From: Chitinophagales bacterium
GTDB taxonomy: Bacteria > Bacteroidota > Bacteroidia > Chitinophagales > UBA2359
NCBI GenBank assembly: GCA_020631035.1
Contig: JAHDIA010000281.1
Coordinates: forward strand, 1 to 7,701
DNA length: 7,701 nt
Direction: 5' to 3'
Shown here: positions 7,513 through 7,701 of the stretch, piece by piece
How the letters are laid out: each line of letters starts with the position of its first letter
How positions within the stretch are numbered: position 1 is the first letter of the stretch
The notes under the pieces: model-generated
Databases searched by the model: none
Told to the model about the DNA's origin: nothing
What the model saw: only the letters and a program-made list of their open reading frames with translations
Made by a program: the position numbers and the translations under genes

Positions 7513-7549
7513 AAAAAAAAGGCTTTGCAATATTGCAAAGCCTTTTTTT
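7513..7549. terminator. Bidirectional intrinsic terminator
   Basis: GGCTTTGCAA (7521-7530) and TTGCAAAGCC (7533-7542) form a perfect 22-bp palindrome. It is flanked by eight A on the left (7513-7520) and seven T on the right (7543-7549). The A-run and T-run give a U-tract in both directions. The hairpin begins 30 bp after the stop codon of the large secreted protein and lies 45 bp beyond the stop of the converging minus-strand gene, so it can terminate both. Confidence 0.94.
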
Positions 7550-7593
7550 ATGGGGAAAATACTAACTTACAATTCAGAATTTATAACTCACAA

Positions 7594-7701
7594 TTAATGT
7601 AAGTACGGAACGCCCAATCCCTTCGTTTGCAAAGTGTCTCCCTGCTGTCCGTTTGTACTTACTAGCTCACGCCACTGTTCAGCAAGGTCATTCCTAGTCT
7701 T
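7594..7701 (-). CDS. C-terminal tail of an unidentified protein (partial, runs off right edge)
   Basis: The minus strand is open from the right edge for 35 codons and ends at a TAA whose complement is 7594-7596. The peptide ends with TKGLGVPYLH and contains DLAEQWRELV, which looks like real protein, whereas the opposite-strand frame is Cys-rich and lacks a start. The position fits a gene converging on the bidirectional terminator. No family can be named from so short a tail. Confidence 0.6.
   Translation of the reverse strand, partial: KTRNDLAEQWRELVSTNGQQGDTLQTKGLGVPYLH

Noticed and set aside
7599..7662. Inverted repeat GTAAGTAC (7599-7606) / GTACTTAC (7655-7662)
   Set aside because: The arms are 48 bp apart, only 8 bp long, and lie inside the probable minus-strand coding tail. 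Chance is the simplest explanation.
1..7701. Transposons, CRISPR arrays, tRNA or rRNA genes
   Set aside because: I found no transposase-like protein, short regularly spaced repeats, cloverleaf-like segment or rRNA signature in the window.

Overview
The window is AT-rich DNA that most likely comes from a member of the Bacteroidota. Three things point there. The largest protein ends in a type IX secretion (T9SS type A) sorting domain. Its signal peptide is followed by a mature N-terminal Gln. The genes lack Shine-Dalgarno sequences but have TAnnTTTG-like -7 elements upstream. I cannot place it more finely; a marine or Saprospiraceae/Cytophagia-like source is only a guess.

Layout from left to right: (i) a possible C-terminal tail of a + strand gene at the left edge; (ii) a complete minus-strand Rnl2-type RNA ligase (101-1105), colinear with phage T4 Rnl2 and of about the same length; (iii) a 234-bp divergent intergenic region with weak promoter-like elements facing both ways; (iv) a multi-pass membrane protein of the GT-C/ArnT-PMT-like glycosyltransferase type (1340-2809); (v) a 130-bp gap with a perfect TAnnTTTG match abutting a 12-bp palindrome; (vi) a giant secreted protein of 1516 residues (2940-7490); (vii) a strong bidirectional terminator hairpin (7521-7542 plus T-run); (viii) the C-terminal tail of an unidentified minus-strand gene running off the right edge.

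The main object of interest is the 1516-residue protein. Almost its whole mature part is an internal tandem duplication of about 690 residues. Each copy consists of a choice-of-anchor B/LVIVD-type propeller with seven blade-like repeats, two carboxypeptidase-regulatory-like beta-sandwiches and a jelly-roll-like module. One signal peptide and one T9SS sorting domain serve both copies. Five propeller histidines and all cysteines are kept in both copies. The copies share blocks of near-identical DNA inside otherwise diverged sequence, which suggests local gene conversion.

The genes do not form an obvious pathway. The ligase is transcribed away from the other two genes. The membrane glycosyltransferase and the secreted protein are on the same strand, but a separate promoter-like element lies between them. 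A role for the glycosyltransferase in modifying surface proteins is possible but is inference only. No mobile element, CRISPR array, tRNA or rRNA is visible.
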